Source of the DNA: Ricinus communis
Lineage: Eukaryota; Streptophyta; Magnoliopsida; Malpighiales; Euphorbiaceae
DNA: 64,000 nucleotides
Direction: 5' to 3'
Assembly (NCBI RefSeq): GCF_019578655.1
Contig: NC_063264.1
Location: 19,766,429-19,830,428 of the forward strand
Shown: piece after piece, positions 35,591-47,390 of the stretch
How the letters are laid out: every line of letters begins with the position of its first letter
How positions within the stretch are numbered: the first letter of the stretch is position 1
The notes under the pieces: model-generated
What the model was told of the DNA's origin: nothing
Seen by the model: only the letters and a program-made list of their open reading frames with translations
Database searches by the model: none
Made by a program: the position numbers and the translations under genes

Positions 35591-36840
35591 GGGGTGCCTC
35601 CCAAAAGCGCTTCTTTTTTATGTGATGAGTCTTCTTAGCTGGACTCATGATACAAAGCAAAAGGTGGGGATTAATGACCATCCATCCTTCTTCCAAGCAA
35701 ATGGCTTCAAGTATCCGCTTAGAGGACTAATCGTCAAATTCCTCTTCCCGACGGTCAAGCAAGATGCCAGTATAATAGGCAAAACTCGCTCCTCATATAT
35801 TTGCACGTAGTCATGATGCTCTAGAGGCTCTTCCAATTTGAAAGCTAGAGTTTCACTAATTGGAAGGATCGACGGCTGGGCAATTTCTTCAAGAATGTCG
35901 ATGGTTTTCTCCAGTCCTTGGCTTTATTCACTTGCTAGAAGAAACTCGAGCTCCTCCAAGACTTCTTTATTGGATAACTCATGCTCATCTTCCATCATCG
36001 AAGGGACGTGTGGAAAATCCACCAAAAATTCCTCTAACTACAACTCAGCATCATCAACTGTACATTCCTGTTGGTAGTCTTTCAGAGGAATCATGTTTGC
36101 CTCTTCCTTTTTTGGTTCTATCTCCATGTTCAAGGAGTCGTCTTGCACATAAGCATCATCGTCAAACATAATAGATAAACCAGAAAAATTCTCACCTGAA
36201 TGCAAAGTGACGGCACTCAAATGTTCATCGGATTTAGTAGCGTTTGATGGAGTTCCCAATTGCTCTTCAGCTAGTAACTCAAAGATCAAGCCTACTTGAT
36301 GCTTTATGTTCTCAATCGAGACTTCTTGACCTTTAAGTATCCTTTCTATTTGTTGGAATCTATCCTCAAGACTTGTAAAGAACCTCATCATCAGCTCCTC
36401 TGACACTAACTCTTCATCTTGAGTTGAAGGTGCAAGTTTATGCTGCTGATGTGGTTGCTGAGATCCTGGTGGTTCTTGGCCATCTAAGCTCCATCCAAAG
36501 GGTGAATGAGTGCTCTACTCTTGATTGTAGGTGCTTTCATACGAGTCTTTTGGCCAACTTCCCGTATAATTCACCTGTTCACAATTATAAGAAGAATGAG
36601 TAAAATCATTGCATAATGGACAATCATTACTCAAATGTAAACCACAACAAAATTCATAAAAAACTTGAGATGAAAGGATAGGAGTGGAGAGTTGATCGTT
36701 AGCCCTTCAAAACGATTCCACTCGAGCTTCTAAAGATGCACTGGTATCCCACTTTTTAGCACTCTCTTGTTTCCTGATTCCATTTTCCAACATGTCATAC
36801 AAAGAGTTTAAATTTAGTATTGAACCTCTTTATCATTCAC
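35590..36840 (-). pseudogene. gag: Athila gag-derived ORF (copy B)
   Basis: The best stretch is 36406-36038 (122 residues from MSEELMMRFF). It has a predicted amphipathic segment (LEDRFQQIERILKGQEVSIE) and the Athila Gag C-terminal phrase AVTLHSGE near residue 65. An acidic tail follows. A stop replaces a Gln at its end, and a further 63-residue ORF (35836-35645) continues FKLEEPLEHHDY-type homology to KPFAWKKDGW. Upstream, the knuckle segment near 36620-36660 again has Tyr in place of the first Cys, as in copy A. The protein is clearly homologous to copy A's but is broken by at least two stops and frame changes. Confidence 0.65.
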
Positions 36841-36881
36841 TACTTGAATCATAAACTTAAACTAAATAGATATGTACAAAT

Positions 36882-36912
<31 letters not shown>

Positions 36913-36986
36913 TAAAAACCATAAAATAATAAGAAAAAAAATGGCTAAATTAACAAATAGAAAATTTCACTCTAGTTTTCAAACAG

Positions 36987-37004
36987 TTTCCGGGCACAGC
37001 GCCA
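36987..37004 (-). other. degenerate primer binding site of copy B
   Basis: The + strand shows TTTCCGGGCACAGCGCCA, the reverse complement of a TGGCGC-type tRNA-Asp primer site with several changes. It lies 7 bp inside the 5' LTR. Confidence 0.65.
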
Positions 37005-37011
37005 AAACACT

Positions 37012-37826
37012 TGATGATTGCTATCTGTGCAGCTACAATCTAAGGCAGTGTACCTATCGATGCAGTCTAGCACTAATGGCGAGTATCAAGGTCGTATTCC
37101 TCGGGAAAGTGAAAGCCCAGAGTTACTCCTTTATTCTTTGTTATATTAACCTAAAATGAATGATGAATAATTTCTAAACTAACTAATAGTTACAAGCTAA
37201 GTTCTAAGGGAGATGCAGGAGTAAATGGATAAATGAAACAACCAAGACAAGAAGCAAATCTAAAAGGGAACCTAAACTAGTTGGGAATCAAACAAAAGAT
37301 AAAGGATTTATGACTCCAATTATGCTACCCATGGACGAATTCTTAACTAAATTCGATTTCTCTCTCGAGATAACCGAATTTCTAAACTTAATAACCTAAA
37401 GTTGGAATCTCTTCCTAACGATTGATTCTTAAATTAGCATTAAGCTTTAATCCGCCTCTATTAAGCTTTGTTAATTCTTAATCCGGCTAGTTAATTATCC
37501 TTATCTCTAAGTGATTATTAACCAGTTCTTGCTACTCAAAATTCCAATTGCCAAATGGACTTCTCAATCACATAAAGCAATCTAAACACCACAATTCACA
37601 ACGTCTCATGAATAATGCATTATCTTATTAATACTGAAAGCAAGATGAATACAAAACTAACTCAAACAATCCAACAATATAACATTAAGCCAACATAGTA
37701 AAGAAGTTCCAATGGATTTAATCAATCTAGCTAAGCATGTTCATTATCAAAACCCATAAGAATTCAATTACAACAATGAGTAAAGGTAGAGAAACCTGAT
37801 TATACCCTTGGATGAGAGTAAACAGT
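37012..37826 (-). repeat. truncated 5' LTR of copy B
   Basis: It matches the LTR from its inner end to the phrase complementary to CTGTTTACTCTCATCC. The remaining part, including all palindromes, is missing. The junction with protease sequence is at about 37826. Confidence 0.8.
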
Positions 37827-37828
37827 AC

Positions 37829-38200
37829 AATAATCTACTTATTCACCTTAACTGCACCATAATTGTTAAGCCATAGCAATCTATATGGTCTAGGATGAGG
37901 TATCAAGTCTAATCCTAGTTTTTCAACCATTGTAACACTAGAAAAATTAATACAACTTCCATTATTAATGTTAAGGATATAAGTCTTACCTTGTACATAG
38001 CACCTGGTCTAGAAAACATTGTTCCTTTGCTGCTGCACATCACCTGCATCCTTCATTCACGCACTAAGTGTATGCCTAGCAACCAAAAGGTCACCCCTCA
38101 TTGGCTTTTCAACACCATCATCATTGCAATCTCTTAATTATAGAATTTCATCCTCTTCATGGTCACTATCCTCACTTTCAGATTCAATCTCCCCATGCTA
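37829..38200 (-). pseudogene. pol: gag-protease junction of Ty3/gypsy element
   Basis: The - strand reads GDVQQQRNNVF, then TYILNINNGSCINFSSVT and VEKLGLDLIPHPRPY. The NGSC segment corresponds to the Asp-Gly/Ser-Gly protease site, with Asn where Asp is expected, so the copy would be inactive. The reading frame is interrupted by the copy B insertion. Confidence 0.7.
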
Positions 38201-38960
38201 TCTAACCATCATAGCTTGCCTATTTGGACATTTGGAAGTAATGTGTCCAATTCCCAAGCATTTAATGTCTCTGTTTTTGCTTTTGTTCAATTCAGGTTTA
38301 GTTTGTACTTTAGTGTCTGAACTCCTTTCTACTTTGTTATCCTACAAAATAGATTTATCATCATCTTGTTTACCTCTCTTCCAAGAGCAATTCCAATTCG
38401 GTTTGGAACTAAAACTGCTCTTGGCGTCATTCTTTGCTGGCCATCTCGGTTTGAGTTGTTTTTCTATTTTGATGACAATGTGCACCATCTCATCAATCTC
38501 CATAAAATATTGTAACTCAACCCTATCAATAAATTCTTTGTTCAAACCTCTAAGGAAACGTGCCATTATGGCTTCCCTATCCTCCCCTAATTCTAGCCTA
38601 GTCATCAACATCTCCATTTTCTTAAAGTAATCTTCAACACTCTTCGTACATTACCTTAAGTATTGAAGTTTTTGATGCGACTCTCTTTGATTATGCAAAG
38701 ATACAAACCTCTTCTTTATGATATTCTTAAGAGCCACCCAACTATTTATTAGCTCTTCCTTATTTCTTCTCCTATTCATTGCCATCTGCTCATACGACAT
38801 AATAGCATAGTCACTAAAATGACTAACCACCAATCTCATTTGGTTATCATTAAAAAACTTATGACAATCAAAGATATAATCAACCCATTTTTCCCACTCC
38901 AAATAGGCTTCAAGGTCATATTTACCGACAAAGTTGGGTATCCTAAGTTTCATACTACCT
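38200..38960 (-). pseudogene. gag: Ty3/gypsy Gag, decayed
   Basis: It begins MKLRIPNFVGKYDLEAYLEW (38953) and continues LEWEKWVDYIFDCH, NRRRNKEELINSW and KKRFVSLHNQRESHQKLQYL, all typical of plant gypsy Gag. After a break near 38650 the frame at 38617-38342 reads GEDREAIMARFLRGLN and VELQYFMEIDEMVHIVIKIE. A zinc-knuckle remnant, CLGIGHITSKCP, lies near 38220-38265 and lacks an obvious first Cys. Stops and a frameshift make it a pseudogene. Confidence 0.82.
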
Positions 38961-39346
38961 AGGTTTCAGACAACATCATTATTACCATATGAGTAAATTA
39001 TATTAGGAGAATTACACTTATTACGGCTTTTTCAAATAAGTAGACTAAGTCCTTGAATAGAAGAATTGATATTTTAGCCTATGATCATGATTACAATTGG
39101 ATGGAATTAGCACTCTTGAATTGGAAATTCGTTAAGATTGATTTTTATTCACTTTAATATTCAGCCTTCATTATTTTATGTTTATTTATAATTTTGATTC
39201 AAACATTCAAAATCCCCCCATTTTTATTTTACTTTGAGAAGCTATCCACATTGGTTCCCTTGGGATTCGACTTGGTTTCACTATTTCTACAAGTTAGTTT
39301 AGGAAAATCAACAATTTACTTTGAAGGGTTTCGACAACCCGTTCAG
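38961..39346. other. LTR-like or leader fragment
   Basis: No gene. Phrases such as GGTTCCCTTGGGATTCGACT and TTTCGACAACCC resemble inner LTR ends of plant gypsy elements in the + direction. Which element it belonged to is unclear. Confidence 0.4.
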
Positions 39347-39629
39347 TTATCTTTTGTTTGATTGCCAACTAGTTTAGGTTCCCCTAACTTTCTTGTCTTG
39401 GTTGTTTCATTTATCCATTCATTCCTACATTTCACTTAGAACTCAGCTTGTAGTTATTAATAAATTTAGGAATCATTCATCATTTATTTCAGGCTAATAT
39501 ATCATAAAACAAAGTAGTAACTCTAGGCTTTCATTTTCCCGAGGGATACGACCTTAATACTCGCCATTAGTGCTAGACTGCATCGATAGGTTCATTGCCT
39601 TAGATTGTAGCTACATAAATAGCCTATCA
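39347..39629 (+). repeat. 3' fragment of Athila-related LTR
   Basis: It matches the last 280 bp of the 6627-type LTR (CTTTTGTTTGATTGCCAACT, then CTAGACTGCATCGATAGG) at clearly lower identity than the other copies, and ends CCTATCA. The tandem repeat resumes directly after it. It is joined abruptly to unrelated LTR-like DNA at 39347. Confidence 0.75.
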
Positions 39630-41058
39630 AGCGATAATCATAGGCACCGATACAATGCTTGGACGAATGCGAAGAAGGAAAATTAGTTGATCGAGTATTG
39701 GTACCATTGTCAGAATGATCATAGATGAATCATTTAGAGGAAAGAGGGAACGATGAAAATCGAGACACCCTTAAATATTTGGATTCAGGATGTGCATCAT
39801 TGGGATCTCCATCATTCCTTATTCCAGTATGCATGAGGACTCCTGCTGACACACAAATTAGTGTAAGGAATCATGGGAACATAATTGACAAGCTTAACCA
39901 CTATATTGGGGCTTAGCTTGATAATCAAGCAGGATGAGACGTAAATCCATATGCGTAAGGGGAAATCATGTTATTTTCGATTAATCCAAGTGCAATACAA
40001 GTGGGAATGCGAGCATTTTGATGTCTGGAAAGTAATAATGATGTAATTTGGCTCGAACTTTTATTAAGTAGGCCCACGCGAATTTACCGTTCTCTTCGTT
40101 AAGCTGGCTCAAATAATTTGGGACTATGAGAGTTGTTGACCAGTCAACTCCTCTTTGGTTCTTGATTTAAATTTAATGTATGCATTTTTACATATTCATA
40201 TTTAGCTTCTAGTTTCTTCCTCACATTGAATGAGGGCTTTCACACTATTAAAACTACATGCAACCGAATACTTGACGCTAGTGAGCATATTATTTCAGTT
40301 TTGTACCTGGCGGGAAATCAAATTATGGATTCTTTTAAGAACTTTGTGGACTTATCAACACTCAGGCTAGCAAACATAGACTATTGCTCAAGTCCTTCCT
40401 TTCCTTTATGTTCTTTGTTTATCCTTATGTTTAAACCAATTTGATTTAATTCTTACGCTTAGCTGTATGGAAGAGAACAAATAACTTCTAATTTATTTCC
40501 TTATCAGATTTGAAATCCTATCTATACAATCATTTTGTTTGTCTCTTTTGTGCTTCCATTTCTAATCTGTATATAGTATGATGGTTTGGTTTTATTTGCG
40601 GAGCATAAACACGAGTGTTGAGTGAAAGCACAAGGAAGCAGCAATCATAGGCACCAATCCAATGCTTGGAGAAATGTGAAGAAAGAAAATTAGTTGATAA
40701 AGTATTGATATCATTCTCTGGATGATCGCAAATGAATCTTTTAGAGGAAAAAATGAACGACGAGAATTGAGGCATGACCAAATATTACTATTCCATATTC
40801 CTCTAGGCACTTGGATTCTTGATGGCATAAGGATTAGCATAATATGGTGAAGTAGTTTGGGTTGAATGTTATTATGTAGACCTATGCGAATTTTCTGTTG
40901 TTTTCATTATGCTGGCTCTTATAATTTGGGACTACGAGTGTTGTTGAGCAGTCAACTAATCTCTAGTTCTTAATTTGAATTTAATTTATTCATCTTTCTT
41001 TATTTATATATTCATATTTAGCTTTTAGTTTCTTCTTCTTATGGAATAAGGGCTTTCA
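39630..41058 (-). repeat. complex tandem repeat array, block 6
   Basis: Reverse-complement units with an anchor near 40140 and another near 40950. It ends at GGGCTTTCA where a TGTTAGATGT LTR is inserted. Confidence 0.83.
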
Positions 41059-43028
41059 TGTTAGATGTATGTCCTAAAAGCCAATTGGATTTTTGCTTTT
41101 TGGTTCATACATTGTGATATTATTATGTAATGAATATATTTTTATTTAATGGCACTAGTCTATCATTCATTATTGTAGTAATATAATTATTGAATGAGTC
41201 CAATAATATTTATTAAAGACTCCATTCTCAAGTGTTGAGAATATGAGTGACGGCTGATCTTTAGAATATATATAATAAAATAGTTCTTGGTCATAGGATT
41301 AAACATTGGACATCTTTAATCTAGAATACCAACATAATACGTTTAACCTATGATTAGTTTGAGATACTAATATATATAGGATGGTGAGTCTCATGCCATT
41401 TAGTATAACTTATTAAGTTAATCATTATGGGTCGCTTGTGAGACGAGTGGACTGAACATGATTGAAGAAATAATGAATCACATGGATGATTTACTTAAGT
41501 CACTGATTCATTATTAAGTTATGATGGTGTAACTAATCCTCAGACTTGAGGTTATAGAGTTGTCTCATGAATATGTAATTGGAATTTGCTTATGCTTTAG
41601 GTATCCGTTCATACCTAGAATGGGTAGTTGCAAATAGTGGCTCTAGTTGTATATGCATGCAGATAGGTGTTCATCAATAAGGAATCCATTACCTTGAGTA
41701 AATAAAGGGAATATCCTATGTGATCCGATAACATCTTGACTAAGGAATCCTTGGCTGAGGTAATTATGATTAATGGAAAAGGGGTTTTTGCATTAATCAT
41801 ATTTAGTCGAGATGTATCCTGGATTTGGTCATAAAATCAAGTTAGTAGATTTGACTATTCCATGATCCTTACTTGATCAGGATATTGTTCACACGGTAAT
41901 CATAAATAAAAGGTTCATGGATAATCAATACCTTTATTATTAATTGAATAATTATAATATGTTGCTAGATCTCACTTATAATATATGGGATCGATGAAGG
42001 GACAATTGATTAATTATTCCCTTAGTTGACTAAAGTGTTTTTAATTAATATTAAAGAGTTTAATATTAAATTTCAATTGCCAATTAATAATGAACCTAGA
42101 AAGTCACACACATTAAGATCAACTCAAGCACGGCGATGGACTTGACTTGTACCTCGAGTAGGAACACTAGCATTTTTCGAAGTTAAAGTCCATCAATATC
42201 TAACTAATAATAATGTACAATATATAAGTGTTATATATTGAAGGAGATTGACACATGTCATCATAAAAGAGTTTGCAATGACATGTGTTTATGCAGCAGC
42301 TGGACACATGTCATCACAAAAAAGATTTTATGATGACATGTGTTAAGAAAGTAGCTTAACACGTGTCATCATAAAAGGATTTATGATGACATGTGTGGAG
42401 AAAGCATCTAGACATGTTTCATCACAAAAAGAATTTTATGATCACATGTGTTAGGGAAGCAATGTGACACGTGTCATCACAAAAAAAGGTTTTATGATGA
42501 CATGTGTTAAGAATTAAGCTTGACACGTGGTCATCATAAAAGAGTTTTAGGATGACATGTGTTAATACTCCTTGAAACATGTCATCACAAAAGAGTTCTA
42601 TAATGACATATTTTTCTACAACTGTGTTAAGGATTATGAATCCTTAACACTATATAAGAGAGTTTCTTAGTCCTATTATCATAAGAAGAATAAATATAAT
42701 CGACATACTTACTATGATAACAAGGTTATTCTAGTAGGAAACTTGAAAGAGGAGAAGAAGTTCTTCTTTTTCAAGGATTGAGTAGCTTTGCTTGAGATTA
42801 GTTGTGTGAGATAATCTAGAAGATTTGCAATTGCGAATCTCTAGTTGATTATCTAACAGAAACATCATCAACAATCAAGAACCTTTTTCTTTTTGTTCTT
42901 CACGTTCATAAAAGAAAAGTTATTTCCTTTTTCAACTTAAATCATCAATTACAACTTGTAACCTTAATTTCTATGAGATGTGAAACGTTTAAAGCTTCCA
43001 TTGCACCACTACATGTGTTTTTCCAAAA
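41059..43028 (+). mobile_element. LTR of TGTTAGATGT family with hairpin array
   Basis: 1970 bp starting TGTTAGATGTATGTCC. Flanks are TTTCA (41054-41058) and TTTCG (43029-43033), matching 4 of 5. It aligns in reverse to 20651-24152. There is no primer site or coding region inside, so it is probably a solo LTR; the right terminus is not a clean CA and is approximate. The ORF at 41615-41800 is not supported. Confidence 0.7.
42251..42612. repeat. tandem array of seven ~54-bp inverted-repeat units
   Basis: Units start near 42251, 42304, 42359, 42412, 42467, 42523 and 42576. Each has the arm ACACrTGTCATCAtaAAA and a facing arm TTTATGATGACATGTGT, so each can fold into a hairpin of about 17-20 bp. 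Three units contain the G-box core CACGTG. The sister LTR on the - strand carries one unit, so the array expanded or contracted within the family. Confidence 0.85.
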
Positions 43029-46000
43029 TTTCGCACTGTAAAACCGCATGCAATCGAATATTTGAGGGTAGTGAGCACAATATTTCAGTTTTTTACCTTG
43101 AGGGAAATAAAGTTATGGATTCTTTAAAGAACTTTGCGGACTTATCAAGACTCGCAGTAACGAACATAGATTTATCGCTCACATACCTCCTTCCTTTTGT
43201 GTTCTTTATCTACCCTTATGTTTATAACAGTTCTATTTGATTCTTATGCTTAGTCATATGGAAGAGAACAAAGAACTTTTAATTTCTTTCCTTATTAAAT
43301 ATGAAATCCTATCTATGTTAGCATTATATTTGTTACTTTTGTTCCTCTTTGTCTAGTATGATGTTTTGACTTTATTTAGGGAGCATAAACACGACTATTG
43401 AGTGAAAGCACGTGGAAGCGGCAATCTTAGGCATCAATCCAATGAATGGATGAATGTGAAGAAAGAATATTACTTGATCTAGTATTGATATCATTCTCCA
43501 TATGATTTCAGACGAATCATTTGGAGGAATGAGGGAATGATGAGAATTGAGGCACACCTAAATATTCCGATTCAGGATTTGCTCCATTGGGATCTCCATC
43601 ATTCCTTATTCATCTAGGCACAAGGATTCCTAATGACATAAGGATTAGTGTAAAGAGTCATAGGAATACAATTTATAAGTTGGACCGATGGAATTGGGGC
43701 TTAGCTTGATGATAAAGGAGGACGAGATGTAAATTCATGCTCATATGGAAGAAATCATGTTGTTTTCAATTAATCCTAGGGTAATACAAGTGTTTTGATG
43801 TCTGAGATGCATATAATGAAATAATTTAGGTTATAGTGTTATTATGTATTCCGACGTGAGTTTCCCCTTTTTAAGTTGGCTCTTAAAATTTGGGACTATG
43901 AGAGTTGTTGACCAGTCAACTCCTCTCTAGTTTATTAATATGACTGTAGTTTATTCATCTATTCACATTTAGCTTCTATTTTCTTCTTCTTACGGAATAA
44001 GGGCTTTCGCACTATAAAAACCTCATGCAACCGAATACTTGAGGCTAGTGAGCATATTATTTCAGTTTTCTACCTTACAGGAAATCAAGTTATGGGTTTT
44101 TTCAAGAACTTTATGGATTTTTCAACACTCGTGCTAGTGAACATAGACATATCGTTCACGTCCTTCCTTTCTTTTGTGTTCTTTATCTACCATTGTGTTT
44201 AAATCAATTCCATTTGAACCTTATACTTAGCTGTATAGAAGAGAACCAAGAACTTGTGATTCTTTTCTTATCAGATTGAAAACCCTACTTGTGTTCTCAT
44301 TTTGTTTGTTTCTTCTGTGTCACTATTTCTAATTTATGTCTAGTATGATGGTTTGGTTTTATTTAGAGAGCATAAACACAAGTCTTGAGTGAAAGCGCAT
44401 GGAAGCGGCACTCTAATGCACTGATCCAATGCTTGGAAAAATATGAAAACATTGATATAATGCTCTAAATGATCACAAACGAATTTTTTAGAAGAAATAG
44501 GGAATGACGAGAATCGAGGCATGCCCAAATATTCTAATTCAAGAATTGCACCTTTGGGATCTCCATCATTCTTTGTTCCTCAAGGCACGAGGACTCTTAG
44601 TGGTATAAAGACTAGCATAGGAAATTATGGGAGTGCCATTGACAAGCTTGACGAGTGGTATTGGAGCTTAGTTTGATGATAAAAAAGGACGATATGGAAA
44701 TCCACCCACATAAGGGAGAATTCATATTGCTTTATGTTAATCCAAGCAGGAATGACAACGTTTTAAAGTTTGGGAGGCATATAATGGAGTAAATTGGGCT
44801 GAAGTGTTAATCGGTATGCCCACTCGAATTTTCCCTTGTTTTCCTTAAGGAATCATGGGAACACAATTGACAACTTGACCGGTGGCATTGGGGCATGACT
44901 TGATGATCAAGCAGCACGAGATCTAAATCCATGCGCGTAAGGGAGAAATCATATTGCGTTCAATTAATACAAGCAAGAATGCGTGCGTTTTGATGATTGG
45001 GAAGAATATAACGAAGCATATTGGGTTGGAGTATTATTAACTATGCCATCGAATTTTCCCTTATTTTTGTTAAGAAGTCATGAGAACGTAATTGACAAGC
45101 TTCATCAGTGGTATTGTAGCATAACTTGATGATCAAGCAGGACGAGAAACATATCCAGACGCGTGATGGATAAAGCATGTTGTTTTCGTTTAATCTATGT
45201 GGGAATTTGCACATTTTGATGTTTGGGATGCATATAATGAAGTAATTTGGTCTAGAGTGTTATTAGGTATGGCCATGCGAATTTTTCCTTATTTTTGTTA
45301 AGCTGTCTCATAAAATTTGGGACTGCGAGAGTTATTGGCCAGTCAACTCCTATGCAGTTCTTGATTTGACTTTAGTTTATACATCTTTATTTATTTATTT
45401 TCTCATATTTAGCTTCTAGTTTCTTCTTCTTATGGAATGAGGGATTTCATACTATTAAAACTGCATGCAACTCAATACTTAAGGCTAATGAGCATATTAT
45501 TTCAGTTTTCTACCTTGCAGGAAATCAAATTATGGACTTATCAACAATCGTGCTTGCGTACATAGACTTCACTCACGCCTTCCTTTCTTTTGTGTTCTTT
45601 GTCTACCATTGTGTTTAAATCAATTCGATGCTTATGCTTAGCCGTATGGAAGAGAACAAAGAACCTATGATTTTTTTCCTTATCAGATCGATAATCCTAC
45701 CTATGTTCTCATTTTGTTCGTTTCTTTCTTTTTTAGGAGTATAAATAGGAGTGTTTAGTGAAAGCACGTGGAAGCGGCAATCGTAGGCATCGGTCCAATG
45801 CTTAAAAAATGCAAAGAAAGAAAATTAGTTGATCGAGTATTGATATCATTCTCTGAATGATCATAGACGAATTTTCTAGAGGAAAGAGGGAATAGGGAGA
45901 ATCGGGACATGCTCCAATATTTCGATTCAGTTTTTGCTCCATTAGAATCTCCATCATTCCTTGTTTTTCTAATTTATTGTTCCTCTAGGCATGATGATTT

Positions 46001-47390
46001 TTTATGACACAAGGACTAATTTAAGGAATCATGGGAACACAATTGACAAGTTTTACTAGTGGCATTAGGCGTGACTTGATGATCAAGCAAGACGAGACCT
46101 AAATCCATGCGCGTAAAGGAGAAACCATGTTGCTTTATATTAATCCAAATATGAATGCGGGCATTTTAATATTTGGGAGACATATAATGAAGTAATTTGG
46201 GCTAGAGTGTTATTATATAGGCCCATGTGAATTTTCCCTCGTTTTCATTGAGCTCGCTCATAAAATTTAGGACTACGAGAGTTGTTGACCAGTCAACTCC
46301 TCTCTAGATCTTGATTTGACTTTAGTTTATTCATCTTTATTTATTTATTTATTCAAATTTATTTATAGTTTCTTCTTCTTGTGGAATGAGGTGTTTTGCA
46401 CTATAAAAACTACATGCAACCGAATATTTGAGGCTAGTGAGCATATTATTTGATGCTTACACTTAGCCATATGCACGAGAATAAAGAACTTGTGAATTGT
46501 TTTCTTATTAGATCTGAAATCCTACCTATGTTCTCATTTTTTCATTTCTTTTGTTTGTCCCTTTCTAATCTATGTTTAGTATGATGGTTTGGTTTTATTT
46601 GGCGAGCATAAACATGAGTGTTGAGTCAAAGCGCGTGGAAGCAGTTCATAGGCACCGACCCAATGCTTAGACAAATGTGTTGAAAGAAAATTAATTGATT
46701 GAATATTAATAACATTCTTCGAATGCTCGTAGAGGAATCTTATGGAGGAAAGAGGGAACACCGAGTATTGAGGCATGCTTAAATATTATGATTTAGGATT
46801 TGCACAATTGGGATCACTATCATTCCTTGTTCCTCTAAGCTCTTGATGATGCAAGGATTGGCATAAAGAATTATGAGAGCACAATTGACAAGCTTGGCCG
46901 ATGGCTTGGGGCGTGACTTGATGATCAAGCAGGACGAGACGTAAATCCACGCACGTAAGGGATAAATCATGTTGTTTTCAATTAATCCAAGCATAATACA
47001 AATAGGATTGTGAGCGTTTTGATGTTTGGAACGCATATAATGAAGTAATTTGGGTCAAAGTATTATTAGGTAGGCCCAAATGAATTTCCTCTTGATTTCA
47101 TAAAGCTAGCTCATAAAATTTGGGACTATGAGAGTTGTTGACCAGTCAACTCCTCTCTGGTCTATGATTTGACTTTAATTTCTTCATCATTCTTTATTCA
47201 TTTATTCATATTTAGCTTCTAGTTTCTTCTTCTTATGGAAATGAGGGCTTTCGCACTACAAAAACCTCATGTAACTGAATACTTGAGGCTAGTGAGCATA
47301 TTATTTATGTTTCCTACCTTGTGGAAAATCAAATTTTGGGTTCATATAAGAACTTTGTAGACTGATCAAGACTCATGCCTGTAAACGTAG
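43029..47390 (-). repeat. complex tandem repeat array, block 7
   Basis: The longest - strand block, with anchors near 43915, 45340, 46285 and 47140. Between 44619 and 45300 the inner subrepeat is tripled with spacings 229 and 226 bp. Two short units (about 857 and 947 bp) lie at 45340-47140. No gene was recognised. Confidence 0.85.
44619..45300 (-). repeat. tripled 228-bp subrepeat, - strand
   Basis: AGGAAATTATGGG, AGGAATCATGGG and AGAAGTCATGAG start copies at 44619, 44848 and 45074. Each copy ends with a TTTTCCCTTnTTTTnnTTAA phrase. This is the same inner unit as at 3033-3720. Confidence 0.8.

Larger units (their letters stand above)
32501..37826 (-). mobile_element. non-autonomous Athila-related element, copy B
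   Basis: On the - strand: truncated 5' LTR (37826-37012), degenerate primer site (37004-36987), gag-like ORF (about 36840-35590), non-coding interior and complete 3' LTR (33939-32501). It is the same family as 6627-14597 but lacks the palindrome-TATA-intron-ORF1 cassette; only about 490 bp (35110-35600) replace 2.5 kb. That replacement contains GGGGACAGTGTGTCC, typical of related plant elements. The element sits in the protease region of a Ty3/gypsy element; the 5' part of its 5' LTR and some host sequence were lost together. Confidence 0.82.
30740..38960 (-). mobile_element. decayed Ty3/gypsy element, split by Athila-related insertion
   Basis: Read on the - strand from right to left it holds gag (38960-38200), protease start (about 38120-37829), then after a 5.3-kb insertion the PR-RT linker (32500-32015), RT (about 31960-31440) and RNase H (to 30740). 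It stops before any integrase. Frames are broken several times. The gag and pol phrases are those of a common plant Ty3/gypsy lineage with a tRNA-Met-type primer; I do not assign a clade name. The host open reading frame is interrupted in protease, with roughly 40 residues missing between the two sides. Confidence 0.8.

Noticed and set aside
38019..38630. 203-residue + strand ORF
   Set aside because: It is antisense to a clear Gag frame on the - strand; its Ser/Leu-rich composition is what such shadows look like.
42251..42612. Possible CRISPR array
   Set aside because: Units are contiguous palindromes without unique spacers, inside a plant LTR.
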